From Dendrophyllia cribrosa (Eukaryota; Cnidaria; Anthozoa; Scleractinia; Dendrophylliidae): 64,000 bases of DNA. The notes under the pieces were generated by a model. It did not search any database. It was not told the DNA's origin and saw nothing but the letters and a program-made list of their open reading frames with translations. Location of the stretch: NCBI GenBank assembly GCA_024195265.1, contig JAJLRJ010000016.1:124001-188000 (forward strand), given 5' to 3'. Shown here one piece after another: positions 56,115 through 64,000 of this stretch (position 1 is the stretch's first letter; every line of letters starts with the position of its first letter). A program made the position numbers and the translations under genes.

Positions 56115-57440
56115 TTATCTTCCTATGCTATAGTATTCAAATGATAGTTTTTTTAATGCTTTGGGATTGTATTGATTTCTTCCATCAAAGATAATGGGTC
56201 TTCTCATAGATATTTTCATTTGTTCAAAATCTGGACAACGAAATTCTTTCCATTCAGTCAATAAAATAATAGCATCTACATTTTTTGTAGCATCTTCTTT
56301 ATAATTGTAGTAATTTATATTTTGGATATTTTTCAAATAATATTTTTTTGCATGTTTTATAGCTTGTGGGTCATAAGCCTTTATTTTTGCTCCCCTTTTG
56401 GTGAGTTCTTTCACTACGTAGATGGAAGGTGATTCTCGCATATCATCGGTACCAGGTTTAAAAGATAAACCCCAAAGTCCGAAAGTAAACCCTTCTAAAT
56501 TTTTTCCAAATCTTTCAATGATCTTTCGTGCAATAACTAATTTTTGTCGATTATTTATGTTTTCTACGGCTTTGATTAGTTCGGGACTATATCCATAATC
56601 TTCAGCTGTCTTCTTGAGAGCTTGCACATCTTTTGGAAAACAAGAACCGCCATAACCTGTCCCAGGATAAATAAAGTGGTATCCAATTCTTTTATCCGAA
56701 CCGATACCATTTCTAATTAAATTTATATCTGCACCTACCTTCTCGCAAATATTAGCCATTTCATTCATAAAGGAAATTTTAGTAGCAAGCATTGCATTAG
56801 CGGCGTATTTAGTCATTTCTGCCGAGCGAATATCCATACTGATAAAACCATCTTTATTTTTGAAAAAAGGAGCGTAAAGTTGTTTCATTTTATCTAAACT
56901 CTCTTGTCTTTCACAACCTACAATTACTCTATCAGGCTTCATAAAATCTGCGATAGCATCTCCCTCTTTTAAAAATTCAGGATTGGAAACTACATCAAAA
57001 TTTATATTTGTATTGCGTTTTTTTAAAGCTTCCTTAATAGTTTGTCTTACTTTATCAGAAGTTCCTACAGGAACAGTAGATTTATTTACAACTATCAAAG
57101 GTTTTTCAATAGTATCTCCAATGCTTTGAGCTATAGCTAATATAGATGTTAAATCTGAACGACCCTCTTCTCCTGTAGGAGTTCCCACTGCAATAAAAAT
57201 AATGTCACAGTGTAATAGAGTTTGCCTTAAATTTGTAGTAAAATTAATATTTTTGTGGGATATATTGCGGAGAATCATAGCCTTTAATCCAGGCTCATAA
57301 ATAGGGATTTTTCCTTTCTGAAGGTTGTTAATTTTTTCTGTATCAATATCCATACAAATAACTTTATTGCCCATTTCTGCAAAGCAAGCCCCAGAAACTA
57401 ATCCTACATATCCACTTCCTACAATTGAAATTTTTAACAT
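56115..57440 (-). CDS. ugd: UDP-glucose 6-dehydrogenase
   Basis: Oxidises UDP-glucose twice to UDP-glucuronate. 441 residues: Rossmann [17 protein letters not shown] (7-23), nucleophile Cys in [13 protein letters not shown] (about 265), C-terminal UDP-binding domain with [20 protein letters not shown]. Complete. First of the ugd-uxs pair. The minus strand carries a TATATTTG box about 20 bases upstream of the ATG (57459-57466). Confidence 0.96.
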   Translation of the reverse strand: MLKISIVGSGYVGLVSGACFAEMGNKVICMDIDTEKINNLQKGKIPIYEPGLKAMILRNISHKNINFTTNLRQTLLHCDIIFIAVGTPTGEEGRSDLTSILAIAQSIGDTIEKPLIVVNKSTVPVGTSDKVRQTIKEALKKRNTNINFDVVSNPEFLKEGDAIADFMKPDRVIVGCERQESLDKMKQLYAPFFKNKDGFISMDIRSAEMTKYAANAMLATKISFMNEMANICEKVGADINLIRNGIGSDKRIGYHFIYPGTGYGGSCFPKDVQALKKTAEDYGYSPELIKAVENINNRQKLVIARKIIERFGKNLEGFTFGLWGLSFKPGTDDMRESPSIYVVKELTKRGAKIKAYDPQAIKHAKKYYLKNIQNINYYNYKEDATKNVDAIILLTEWKEFRCPDFEQMKISMRRPIIFDGRNQYNPKALKKLSFEYYSIGR

Positions 57441-57458
57441 TTGTATTGAAAAAATGCA

Positions 57459-57466
57459 AATATAAT
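57459..57466 (-). promoter_or_regulatory. -7 box of ugd
   Basis: The minus strand reads TATATTTG in the ugd/GT2 divergent gap, about 19 bases before the ATG at 57440. Confidence 0.4.
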
Positions 57467-57500
57467 TTAAATTAGCCGATTAAATTTTTAAAAACTCGTT

Positions 57501-58379
57501 ATTATCAAAGTAGCTGGATTTACCATTATTAGAAATGCTGTCAAACATGATTTTCCTGTGGTGGAAGCGATTCAATCTATTTTACCTATTTGTGATGAAT
57601 TTATAGTGGCAGTAGGTAATTCAGAAGATAAAACTTTAGATTTAATAAAATCTATAGAGTCTGACAAAATAAAAATTGTAAGGACTGTTTGGAATGATTC
57701 TTTACAAGGTAGAGGAGGGATTTTATATGCTCACGAAACCAATAAAGCTTTTAAATCTATTTCGCCTGATATGGATTGGGCCTTTTATATCCAAAGTGAT
57801 GAAGTAGTTCATGAAAAATATTTACCCTATATAAAAACTCAAATGCAAAAATATAAAAATGATGAATCTACTGATGGATTATTGTTTCATTATAAGCATT
57901 TTTGGGGGAACTATAAATATTATGGCGCTTCTTATCGTTGGTATCGCAAAGAAATTAGGATTGTTAAAAACAGACCTTATAGTATATATTCTTACAAAGA
58001 TGCTCAATCTTTTCGTAAAGATGATAATAAAAAATTAAAAGTGAGACTTTTAGATGCGGAGATTTATCACTATGGTTATGTACGATCTCCTGAAAAGTTT
58101 GCAGAAAAAAGAAAATTTCAGCACAATGTTTACGAAAAAGAAAAATTAGAACAGTCACAATGGTATGATTATCAAAAGGAAGTAGATTATTTATTTGAAT
58201 TTAAGGATACTCATCCAATTTGTATGAAAGATAGAATTGCTCGTAAAGATTGGGATTTTGAGCACGATATATCCAAAAATAAGTATCATACTTTCAAGGA
58301 TAAATTCAAAGCATTTGTGGAGAAGTACACGGGATATGTGGTTGGGGAGTTTAAAAATTATATTTTACTAAAAAAATAA
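57501..58379 (+). CDS. Family 2 glycosyltransferase with apparent non-canonical start
   Basis: Family-like sequence begins IKVAGFTIIRNAVKHDFPVVEAIQSILP, in frame from 57501, but the only candidate starts there are ATT 57501 or ATC 57504. The first ATG/GTG/TTG in frame is GTG 57558, which would drop the conserved N-terminal strand. Upstream is a stop at 57489. The GT-A fold features FIVAVGNSEDKTLDLI and WAFYIQSDEVVHEKY (DxD-like) are present. About 292 residues. Glycan assembly at the cytoplasmic face is the likely role. The next gene starts 1 base after its stop. Confidence 0.8.
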   Translation: MIKVAGFTIIRNAVKHDFPVVEAIQSILPICDEFIVAVGNSEDKTLDLIKSIESDKIKIVRTVWNDSLQGRGGILYAHETNKAFKSISPDMDWAFYIQSDEVVHEKYLPYIKTQMQKYKNDESTDGLLFHYKHFWGNYKYYGASYRWYRKEIRIVKNRPYSIYSYKDAQSFRKDDNKKLKVRLLDAEIYHYGYVRSPEKFAEKRKFQHNVYEKEKLEQSQWYDYQKEVDYLFEFKDTHPICMKDRIARKDWDFEHDISKNKYHTFKDKFKAFVEKYTGYVVGEFKNYILLKK

Positions 58380-58380
58380 T

Positions 58381-59496
58381 ATGAATATTGGTTTTGATGC
58401 AAAAAGATTGTTTCATAATGGTACTGGACTAGGTAATTATAGTAGAGATTTGCTTCGAATTTTATCCCAAATTTATTTTAAAAATAATTATGTTCTTTAC
58501 AATCCCAAACCCAAGAGAATAGATAAAATTGCTATCAGAGATAATATAAAAGAGATTTTACCTAAGGGTTTTTTGAATCAAAAATTTTCTTTTTATTGGA
58601 GAAGTAAGAGCATTGTTTATCAGTTAATTGAAGATAACATACAGGTATATCATGGACTTTCTGGAGAACTTCCTTTTGGTATTGAAAAAACAAATATCAA
58701 AACTTTGGTCACCATTCATGATTTAATATTTTGTCGTTATCCCCAGTTTTATTCTTTTTTTGATAGAAAAATATATTTCCAAAAATTTTTACACGCTGCA
58801 AAAATTGCTGATAAAATTATTGCCATCAGTGAACAAACCAAAAAAGATATTATCCATTTTTTAAAAGTAAACCCTGAAAAAATACAGGTAATCTATCAAG
58901 GTTGTCACCCAGCTTTTAAAGAAAAATATGACAGTGCTACCAAAGATAACATTTTAAAAAAATACTGTCTTCCTCGGAATTTTTTATTGAATGTAGGGAC
59001 AATAGAACCTAGAAAAAATCTTTTAAATTTGGTAAAGGCTATTAAAGATTTAAATATTTCTTTAGTGGTTGTTGGAAAAAAAACAAATTATTATAAAAAA
59101 GTTTTAAATTTTATAAAAGAACATAAAATAGCTTATAAAGTTTATTTTTTACAAGGGTTGAATATACAAGAATTAGCAGCTTTATACCAAATGGCGAAGA
59201 TTTTTATATATCCAAGTATTTTTGAAGGATTTGGCATACCTATTGTGGAGGCATTGTATAGTAAAGTTCCTGTAATTACTAGTAAAGGTAGTTGTTTTGT
59301 AGAGGCAGGAGGGGAGGTTTCTTTTTATATTGACCCTCTGAATGTAGAGGATATAAAACAAAAAATACAGCAATTGTTATCCGATAAAGATTTGATAAAA
59401 GATACACTACAAAAAATACACTTACATACAAAATTTTTTAATGAGAAAAAGATTGCACAAGATTACTTAGATATCTATAAAGAAATATTACAATGA
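58381..59496 (+). CDS. Family 4 glycosyltransferase
   Basis: 371 residues, GT-B fold. N-terminal IGFDAKRLFHNGTGLGNYSRDLL (acceptor side), donor-binding NVGTIEPRKNLLNLVKAI (about 201-218), and the E-x7-E motif FEGFGIPIVEAL (about 281-292). Transfers a sugar from a nucleotide donor to the growing lipid-linked glycan. Overlaps the next gene by 4 bases. Confidence 0.92.
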   Translation: MNIGFDAKRLFHNGTGLGNYSRDLLRILSQIYFKNNYVLYNPKPKRIDKIAIRDNIKEILPKGFLNQKFSFYWRSKSIVYQLIEDNIQVYHGLSGELPFGIEKTNIKTLVTIHDLIFCRYPQFYSFFDRKIYFQKFLHAAKIADKIIAISEQTKKDIIHFLKVNPEKIQVIYQGCHPAFKEKYDSATKDNILKKYCLPRNFLLNVGTIEPRKNLLNLVKAIKDLNISLVVVGKKTNYYKKVLNFIKEHKIAYKVYFLQGLNIQELAALYQMAKIFIYPSIFEGFGIPIVEALYSKVPVITSKGSCFVEAGGEVSFYIDPLNVEDIKQKIQQLLSDKDLIKDTLQKIHLHTKFFNEKKIAQDYLDIYKEILQ

Positions 59497-60674
59497 AAAA
59501 TTTAGATATACTTATTTTTAGAAGTGTTTTGCTTACTCTTTTTGTATTTATTTTTTGGAATTCAGCAGGTTATATTTTGTTTGGAATAAGTCTTGTTTTA
59601 GTTTTGGTAAACCTTATAAAAACTCGCTTTTTATTGTTATCCAAAAATTGGTTTTTATTTTTTTCATTGAATTTATTTTTAGTATATTTTTTTAATGAAA
59701 TCATTTTTGGAGATATTTTTAGAAAAATTCATTTTTGGTTTTGGCTTGCGTTACCATTGGTTTTATGTTCGTTTGAATTTACTCAAAAAAGGAAAAAACA
59801 GCTTTTTACAGCAATAAATTTAGGAGGTTTCATAATGGTTTTGATAGCTTTGGCAGGGGCTTTTTTTGTAAAAAAAGAATTATCTATATATACTTTTAGA
59901 GATGAAAGTATATTGAGACAACATCAAACTATTTATAGCGTATTTTTAATAGTAAATATTTTTACTTCTTTAAGATTATTAAGTAAACAGAGCCTTTTTT
60001 ATTGCAAAATTTTGTATATTCTTAACGGTTTTTTTTCTGTGGTGATGTTATTTATGATAAAATCTAGAATGCCTTTGATTACTTTTTTGTTTATTGTATC
60101 AGCTTATATTTTTTATGGAATTTTTATTCAGAGAATAAATAAATTTAAATTGATAACTGTTTTTTTCATAAGTATTTTGGGTTGTATTTATGTTGGTATG
60201 ACGATGCAGCATGGAGATAGAATTTCTGTTACATTAGATACTCAAAAAAACGAAAGAATTTTTATTTACAAAGCTGTTTTAGATACTTACATCCAAGAGC
60301 ACTTTAACCCTATTACAGGCTATCACACTGAATTACAAAGCGGTCCTATTCTACAAAAATCCATACTAAATCAAAAAAATATTCTAAAAAAACAGGGAAT
60401 TCCAATACCTGAATTACTAGAAGGGTTGCGCACGCATAATGATTTTTTTGAACATTTTTTAAATTATGGCTTGATAGGTTTGTCTTTGTTTATCAGTTTA
60501 TTTTTTACGATGTTTAAAAAAGCTATTGTAAAGAGGGATTTTAATCTGTTGGCTTGCGGATTGTTGTTGTTTCTTACATGTTTGACAGATAATTTATTTT
60601 TAATGCAAGCTAGCTTGTTTATGTATTTATCTTTGGGAACCCTTTTATACAGAAATGTGCAAGATGCAAAATGA
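59493..60674 (+). CDS. O-antigen ligase/polymerase-like membrane protein (Wzy/WaaL family)
   Basis: 393 residues with about ten hydrophobic segments and a loop containing GLRTHNDFFEHFLNYGLIGL, the H[ND]-x-[FY] signature of Wzy_C/WaaL enzymes that polymerise or attach O-polysaccharide at the periplasmic side. Ligase and polymerase cannot be separated by sequence. ATG overlaps the GT4 stop by 4 bases (coupled), and its end overlaps the next gene by 20 bases. Confidence 0.82.
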   Translation: MKNLDILIFRSVLLTLFVFIFWNSAGYILFGISLVLVLVNLIKTRFLLLSKNWFLFFSLNLFLVYFFNEIIFGDIFRKIHFWFWLALPLVLCSFEFTQKRKKQLFTAINLGGFIMVLIALAGAFFVKKELSIYTFRDESILRQHQTIYSVFLIVNIFTSLRLLSKQSLFYCKILYILNGFFSVVMLFMIKSRMPLITFLFIVSAYIFYGIFIQRINKFKLITVFFISILGCIYVGMTMQHGDRISVTLDTQKNERIFIYKAVLDTYIQEHFNPITGYHTELQSGPILQKSILNQKNILKKQGIPIPELLEGLRTHNDFFEHFLNYGLIGLSLFISLFFTMFKKAIVKRDFNLLACGLLLFLTCLTDNLFLMQASLFMYLSLGTLLYRNVQDAK

Positions 60675-61221
60675 GATTCTAAATAGCATAAGAGTTTTAA
60701 AAAATAAAGGTATTTTGTTATATCCTACCGATACAGTTTGGGGGTTAGGTTGTGATGCTACTTGTAATGTTGCTATTGAAAAAATATATCAAATCAAACA
60801 AAGAAATGTCAATAAAAGTTTGTTGGTTTTGGTTAGAGATTTACAGATGTTATGCGAATATGTTGAAAAGATTCCACAAGAAACTATGAGGATACTAAAT
60901 ACATTTTCAAAGCCTACTACGGTAATCTATAAAAATCCCAAAGGTTTATCTAAAAGGATTATAAATATTGATGGTACAGTGGCAATTAGAATTGTGAAAC
61001 ACGTTTTTTGCAAAGAGTTAATCAAGCAATTTGGTAAGCCTATTGTATCTACATCTGCTAATGTTTCAGGTTCTTCAAATCCTTGTAGATACGATGAAAT
61101 ATCTGATCAAATTAAATCACAAGCAAACTATATTGTAGATTTAGATAGGGAGATCGCTCGTGGAAAATCCTCTAAGATTGTAAAGATTATAAAGAATGAA
61201 ATAATCACTATTAGAAATTAA
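60655..61221 (+). CDS. L-threonylcarbamoyladenylate synthase (TsaC/Sua5-type YrdC protein)
   Basis: Makes the intermediate for t6A37 in ANN-decoding tRNAs. 188 residues (YrdC domain only): ILLYPTDTVWGLGCDA, KQRNVNKSLLVLV, KPTTVIY, and the SAxISG-like STSANVSGSSNP. Lacks the C-terminal Sua5 domain. ATG 60664 (MQNEIL) is a plausible alternative start without overlap into the essential part. It overlaps the previous gene by 20 bases, so the housekeeping gene appears to be embedded in the polysaccharide operon. Confidence 0.93.
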   Translation: MCKMQNEILNSIRVLKNKGILLYPTDTVWGLGCDATCNVAIEKIYQIKQRNVNKSLLVLVRDLQMLCEYVEKIPQETMRILNTFSKPTTVIYKNPKGLSKRIINIDGTVAIRIVKHVFCKELIKQFGKPIVSTSANVSGSSNPCRYDEISDQIKSQANYIVDLDREIARGKSSKIVKIIKNEIITIRN

Positions 61222-61233
61222 TTTAAAAAAATG

Positions 61234-61241
61234 TAAATTTG
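61234..61241 (+). promoter_or_regulatory. -7 box of the FkbM gene
   Basis: TAAATTTG, 18 bases before ATG 61260. This box overlaps an upstream TTG at 61239, which argues that the TTG is not the start. Confidence 0.5.
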
Positions 61242-61259
61242 CCTTCTATTTTTATTAAA

Positions 61260-62087
61260 ATGATAAATTATATAAAACAAAGTTTTAAAAGAAAATTTGC
61301 AAGGCGTTTCACTAAGGAATATAAAACCATTCTGAAGGAATATAACTTGAAAAAAGAAGGTAAGGTTCGTTTTTTAGATTGGGATAATCCCTTGTCGCCT
61401 AGTGTAGAGATTAGTCAATTGCAAATAGATTTTTTTAGAAATTTTATAAATGAAGGAGATTTAGTTTTAGATATAGGATCTAACATTGGAGATACTACAG
61501 TTCCTATGGCAATTGCTGCGGGAAAAAATGGAACTACTTTAGGCTTTGATCCCAATCCTTTTGTATTTAGAATATTACAAAAAAATGCTGCATTGAATAT
61601 GGATAAAGCTAATATTAAATCTTATAATTTGGCTGTTGCTTCCAAAACAGCAGAATATTATTTTATATCCTCCGAAGCTTCTTTTGCCAATGGAGGAATT
61701 TCTTTACAAGAGGATAGTGAACACGGCAAATTTATTTTTCCCTCCAAGGTAAAAGGTATTAATTTATCTTTATTTTTAGAGAAAAGATATAAAAATATTT
61801 TACAAAAATTATCTTTTATAAAGGTAGATACTGAGGGATATGATAAGGAAATTTTAAAATCTATTGGAGATTTAATTACTACATACAAACCTACCATTAT
61901 TGCAGAGAGTTTTGGTAAAGCTTCCAATGAGGATAAAGTTGAATTATTTGAGGTACTTTCAGGTTATGGTTATGATATTTTTTATTTCAATGATTTCATA
62001 AAAGATACTCTGGTGCAACCTATTAAAACTGCAGAACAAATGATTGCTTATAAGCATACCATTAATGTTTATGCGATATTTAGATAA
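61260..62087 (+). CDS. FkbM-family SAM-dependent methyltransferase
   Basis: 275 residues from ATG 61260 (MINYIKQSFKRK). Contains the class I SAM fold: VLDIGSNIGDTTVPM (motif I, about 76-90), FDPNPFVF, and IKVDTEGYDKEIL, the FkbM signature. O-methylates sugars or similar acceptors in many glycan clusters. The acceptor is unknown. Probably completes the polysaccharide cluster. Confidence 0.9.
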   Translation: MINYIKQSFKRKFARRFTKEYKTILKEYNLKKEGKVRFLDWDNPLSPSVEISQLQIDFFRNFINEGDLVLDIGSNIGDTTVPMAIAAGKNGTTLGFDPNPFVFRILQKNAALNMDKANIKSYNLAVASKTAEYYFISSEASFANGGISLQEDSEHGKFIFPSKVKGINLSLFLEKRYKNILQKLSFIKVDTEGYDKEILKSIGDLITTYKPTIIAESFGKASNEDKVELFEVLSGYGYDIFYFNDFIKDTLVQPIKTAEQMIAYKHTINVYAIFR

Positions 62088-62102
62088 ATTTTTTTTATCC
62101 GA

Positions 62103-63527
62103 GTGAGTTTACAAAAAAAATATATTCAAGCCATAAAAGGCAAAATTTTTGACTCTGTAGCAAAGGTATCCTCAGAGTTAAATTTAAAAACTTATGTGAT
62201 TGGAGGTTTTGTAAGAGATTATTTTCTAAAAAGAAATGAAAAAAAGGATATAGATATTGTAACTCAGGGTGATGGTGTTTTATTGGCTCAAAAAGTGGCA
62301 GATAGGTTGCCTTATAAGCCTAAGGTTCAAGTATTTAAAACTTACCAAACGGCCATGTTTTTTTATAAAGATTGTCAGATACAATTTGTAGGGGCTCGCA
62401 AAGAATCTTATACTGAAAATAGTAGAAATCCAGCAGTATTTTCAGGAACCCTACAAGATGATCAAAACAGAAGAGATTTTACTATTAATGCTTTAGCATT
62501 TAGTTTGAACAAAGAGGATTATGGGCGTCTTATAGATCCTTTTGGTGGAATAAAGCATTTGTCAGAAAAGATAATAAAAACACCTTTAGATCCCGTGATC
62601 ACTTATAGTGATGATCCTTTGCGAATGTTGCGAGCTATAAGATTTGCTACCCAATTAAACTTTAAAATAGATACACTCTCTTTGCAGTCTATTAGCAACC
62701 AAGTAAAAAGGATAGAAATTATTACCAAAGAGCGTATTGTAGAGGAATTACATAAAATTTTATCTGCAGAAAAACCATCTATAGGTTTTTTGCTTTTGGA
62801 GCAAACAGGCCTTTTATCTTATATTTTGCCGGAGTTACAAAATTTAAAAGGTGTAGAGGAGATACAAAAGCAAAAACACAAAGATAATTTTTATCATACT
62901 TTGGAAGTGGTAGATAACATTGCTAAAAATACTGATAATCTTTGGCTTCGGTGGGCAGCACTTTTACACGATATTGGTAAGACACACACGAAAAGATTTT
63001 GTAAAGAAAATGGTTGGACTTTTCATGCACATGAATTTGTCGGTTCAAAAATGGTTTATAAGTTGTTTAAAAGGTTGAGAATGCCCCTGAATCAAAAAAT
63101 GAAATATGTGCAAAAAATAGTTTTTTTGAGTTCGAGACCCATTGCTTTGACCAGTGAAGTTACCGAATCTGCGATAAGACGTTTAATTTTTGATGCGGGA
63201 GAAGATTTAGAAGATCTAATGACACTTTGTAGAGCAGATATCACTACTAAAAATCCAATAAAATTTGCAAAGTATCACCAGAATTTTGAAAGAGTTTCAA
63301 CGAAAATAAGACGAGTAGAACAAAGGGATAGAATAAGGAATTTTCAACCACCTATTTCTGGAGAATTGATTATGAAAACTTTTGGTTTAAAACCTTGTAG
63401 GGAGATAGGAATTATTAAAGAATATATCAAAGAAGCTATTTTAGAGGGAAGTATTGCTAATGATTATAATGCCGCTTATCATTTGATGATGCAAAAGGCT
63501 GCAGATTTAGGATTGGAAAAAAAGTAA
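62103..63527 (+). CDS. cca: CCA-adding tRNA nucleotidyltransferase with HD domain
   Basis: Adds or repairs the 3' CCA of tRNAs, which fits with the three tRNA genes here lacking an encoded CCA. 474 residues from GTG 62103 (MSLQKKYIQAIKGK): class II nucleotidyltransferase head GGFVRDYFLKRNEKKDIDIV, RNxDFTINALAF-like NRRDFTINALAF, C-terminal HD phosphohydrolase (LLHDIGKTHTKRF). Complete. The 175 bases that follow hold nothing recognised. Confidence 0.94.
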   Translation: MSLQKKYIQAIKGKIFDSVAKVSSELNLKTYVIGGFVRDYFLKRNEKKDIDIVTQGDGVLLAQKVADRLPYKPKVQVFKTYQTAMFFYKDCQIQFVGARKESYTENSRNPAVFSGTLQDDQNRRDFTINALAFSLNKEDYGRLIDPFGGIKHLSEKIIKTPLDPVITYSDDPLRMLRAIRFATQLNFKIDTLSLQSISNQVKRIEIITKERIVEELHKILSAEKPSIGFLLLEQTGLLSYILPELQNLKGVEEIQKQKHKDNFYHTLEVVDNIAKNTDNLWLRWAALLHDIGKTHTKRFCKENGWTFHAHEFVGSKMVYKLFKRLRMPLNQKMKYVQKIVFLSSRPIALTSEVTESAIRRLIFDAGEDLEDLMTLCRADITTKNPIKFAKYHQNFERVSTKIRRVEQRDRIRNFQPPISGELIMKTFGLKPCREIGIIKEYIKEAILEGSIANDYNAAYHLMMQKAADLGLEKK

Positions 63528-63702
63528 AATATATCTGTATTTTCTCAAAAACAATTATTATTATTTAATGGTGGCATTATTATAGGTTACCTTACCCCTT
63601 TATATTTTCTGTTTAGAAAAAATAATTAATAAATAAAAATTTGATAAAATTTTGTTGTGTTTTGTGTATGAAGTTTTAATATTTATTACATTAGTGTAGT
63701 TT

Positions 63703-64000
63703 TTATTCCCCAAAAGTAATTTGATTTTTAATCATTTGTTCTCTTGATTTGATTTTTGTTCTTAAATATTCCATAGGTCTATCGCCTTTGACTTTATTAC
63801 AATTGCTACATAAAAGTTGATAGTTCTCATAGTAATCACCGCCTCCTTTTGATTTGGGAATAATATGATCTACTTCAAAGTCAATAATTCTCATTTCAAC
63901 ATCACAGGCATTGCATTTCCTTTTTTGTGAATTATAAAGTTTTTCTTTGATAGATGTTGTGATAGGTTCTATTTTTAAATCGGTTCTTTGTGGAATATCT
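63703..64000 (-). CDS. C-terminus of a protein with an HNH domain (probable DNA methylase-HNH fusion), cut by window edge
   Basis: The frame is open to the window edge. Visible residues: RTDLKIEPITTSIKEKLYN, KRKCNACDVE, FEVDHIIPKSKGGGDYYEN and LLCSNCNKVKGDRP, an HNH zinc-finger nuclease with two CxxC pairs. The linker RTDLK plus HNH tail is characteristic of site-specific DNA methyltransferases that carry a C-terminal HNH, but the methylase part is outside. An ATG inside the frame at 63894 is not the start. Confidence 0.7.
   Translation of the reverse strand, partial: DIPQRTDLKIEPITTSIKEKLYNSQKRKCNACDVEMRIIDFEVDHIIPKSKGGGDYYENYQLLCSNCNKVKGDRPMEYLRTKIKSREQMIKNQITFGE

Noticed and set aside
61239..61259. 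TTG at 61239 as start of the FkbM gene
   Set aside because: It lies inside a TAnnTTTG promoter box, and ATG 61260 gives the expected N-terminus.

Overview
The window is chromosomal DNA of a low-GC (roughly 30 %) Bacteroidota bacterium, most likely a Flavobacteriales-type lineage. Supporting signs are an isolated atpD-atpC pair, a short 92-residue epsilon subunit, several start-proximal TAnnTTTG -7 boxes typical of Bacteroidota, weak Shine-Dalgarno sequences, many lipoproteins, and 7TM-HD and QueE proteins of the group's usual form. The species cannot be named from the sequence. A fish-associated, Ichthyobacterium-like organism is only a guess, prompted by the lipoprotein repeat families.

Layout. 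1-16 kb is mostly core: nadE (cut by the window edge), cdaA, atpC-atpD, miaB, mgtE, rsmA, serS and an AddB-like nuclease. It is interrupted at 5.1-9.7 kb by a giant surface lipoprotein of 14 diverged ~85-residue repeats plus BspA-type LRRs, which has a tandemly repeated promoter-like region. 16.4-24.5 kb is accessory: a zinc-ribbon membrane protein, a frameshifted type II-like DNA methylase with a uracil-DNA-glycosylase-like partner, two more lipoproteins built on the same repeat, and a Ycf48-like lipoprotein. 24.5-35 kb (minus strand) is one tightly overlapping defence operon: hsdM, a HepT-like HEPN gene, an MNT-HsdS fusion, a three-gene ABC-3C system with an Mrr-like nuclease, remnants, a PIN-domain pair and hsdR. 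35-39.8 kb is core again (yidC, pyrG, CPBP protease). 39.7-43 kb is a decayed type III-like modification locus: mod, DUF3644 and a RhuM stub, with no res gene. Its mod gene carries two in-frame palindromic elements. 43-46 kb has a Ca-binding lipoprotein, a cysteine desulfurase, queE and three tRNAs (Arg, Pro, Ser). 46.1-48.1 kb holds broken lipoprotein genes. 48.2-53.1 kb is core (7TM-HD phosphodiesterase, SpoU methylase, lysC, GNAT). 53.2-55.2 kb is an AAA ATPase with a putative PD-(D/E)XK partner. 55.1-62.1 kb is polysaccharide biosynthesis (UXS, Ugd, GT2, GT4, O-antigen ligase/polymerase, FkbM) with an embedded tsaC-type gene. It closes with a CCA-adding enzyme and the end of an HNH-containing protein.

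Together, CdaA and the 7TM-HD protein could make and degrade c-di-AMP. Ugd and UXS convert UDP-glucose to UDP-glucuronate and then UDP-xylose for the neighbouring glycosyltransferases. The defence region combines DNA modification/restriction with two toxin-antitoxin-like modules and an SMC-like ATPase system under one apparent transcript. The most unusual features are the MNT-HsdS fusion next to HepT, three copies of the hsdR start that bracket inserted modules, covarying palindromic insertions read in frame through mod, and recurring frameshifts at A8 tracts in accessory genes.
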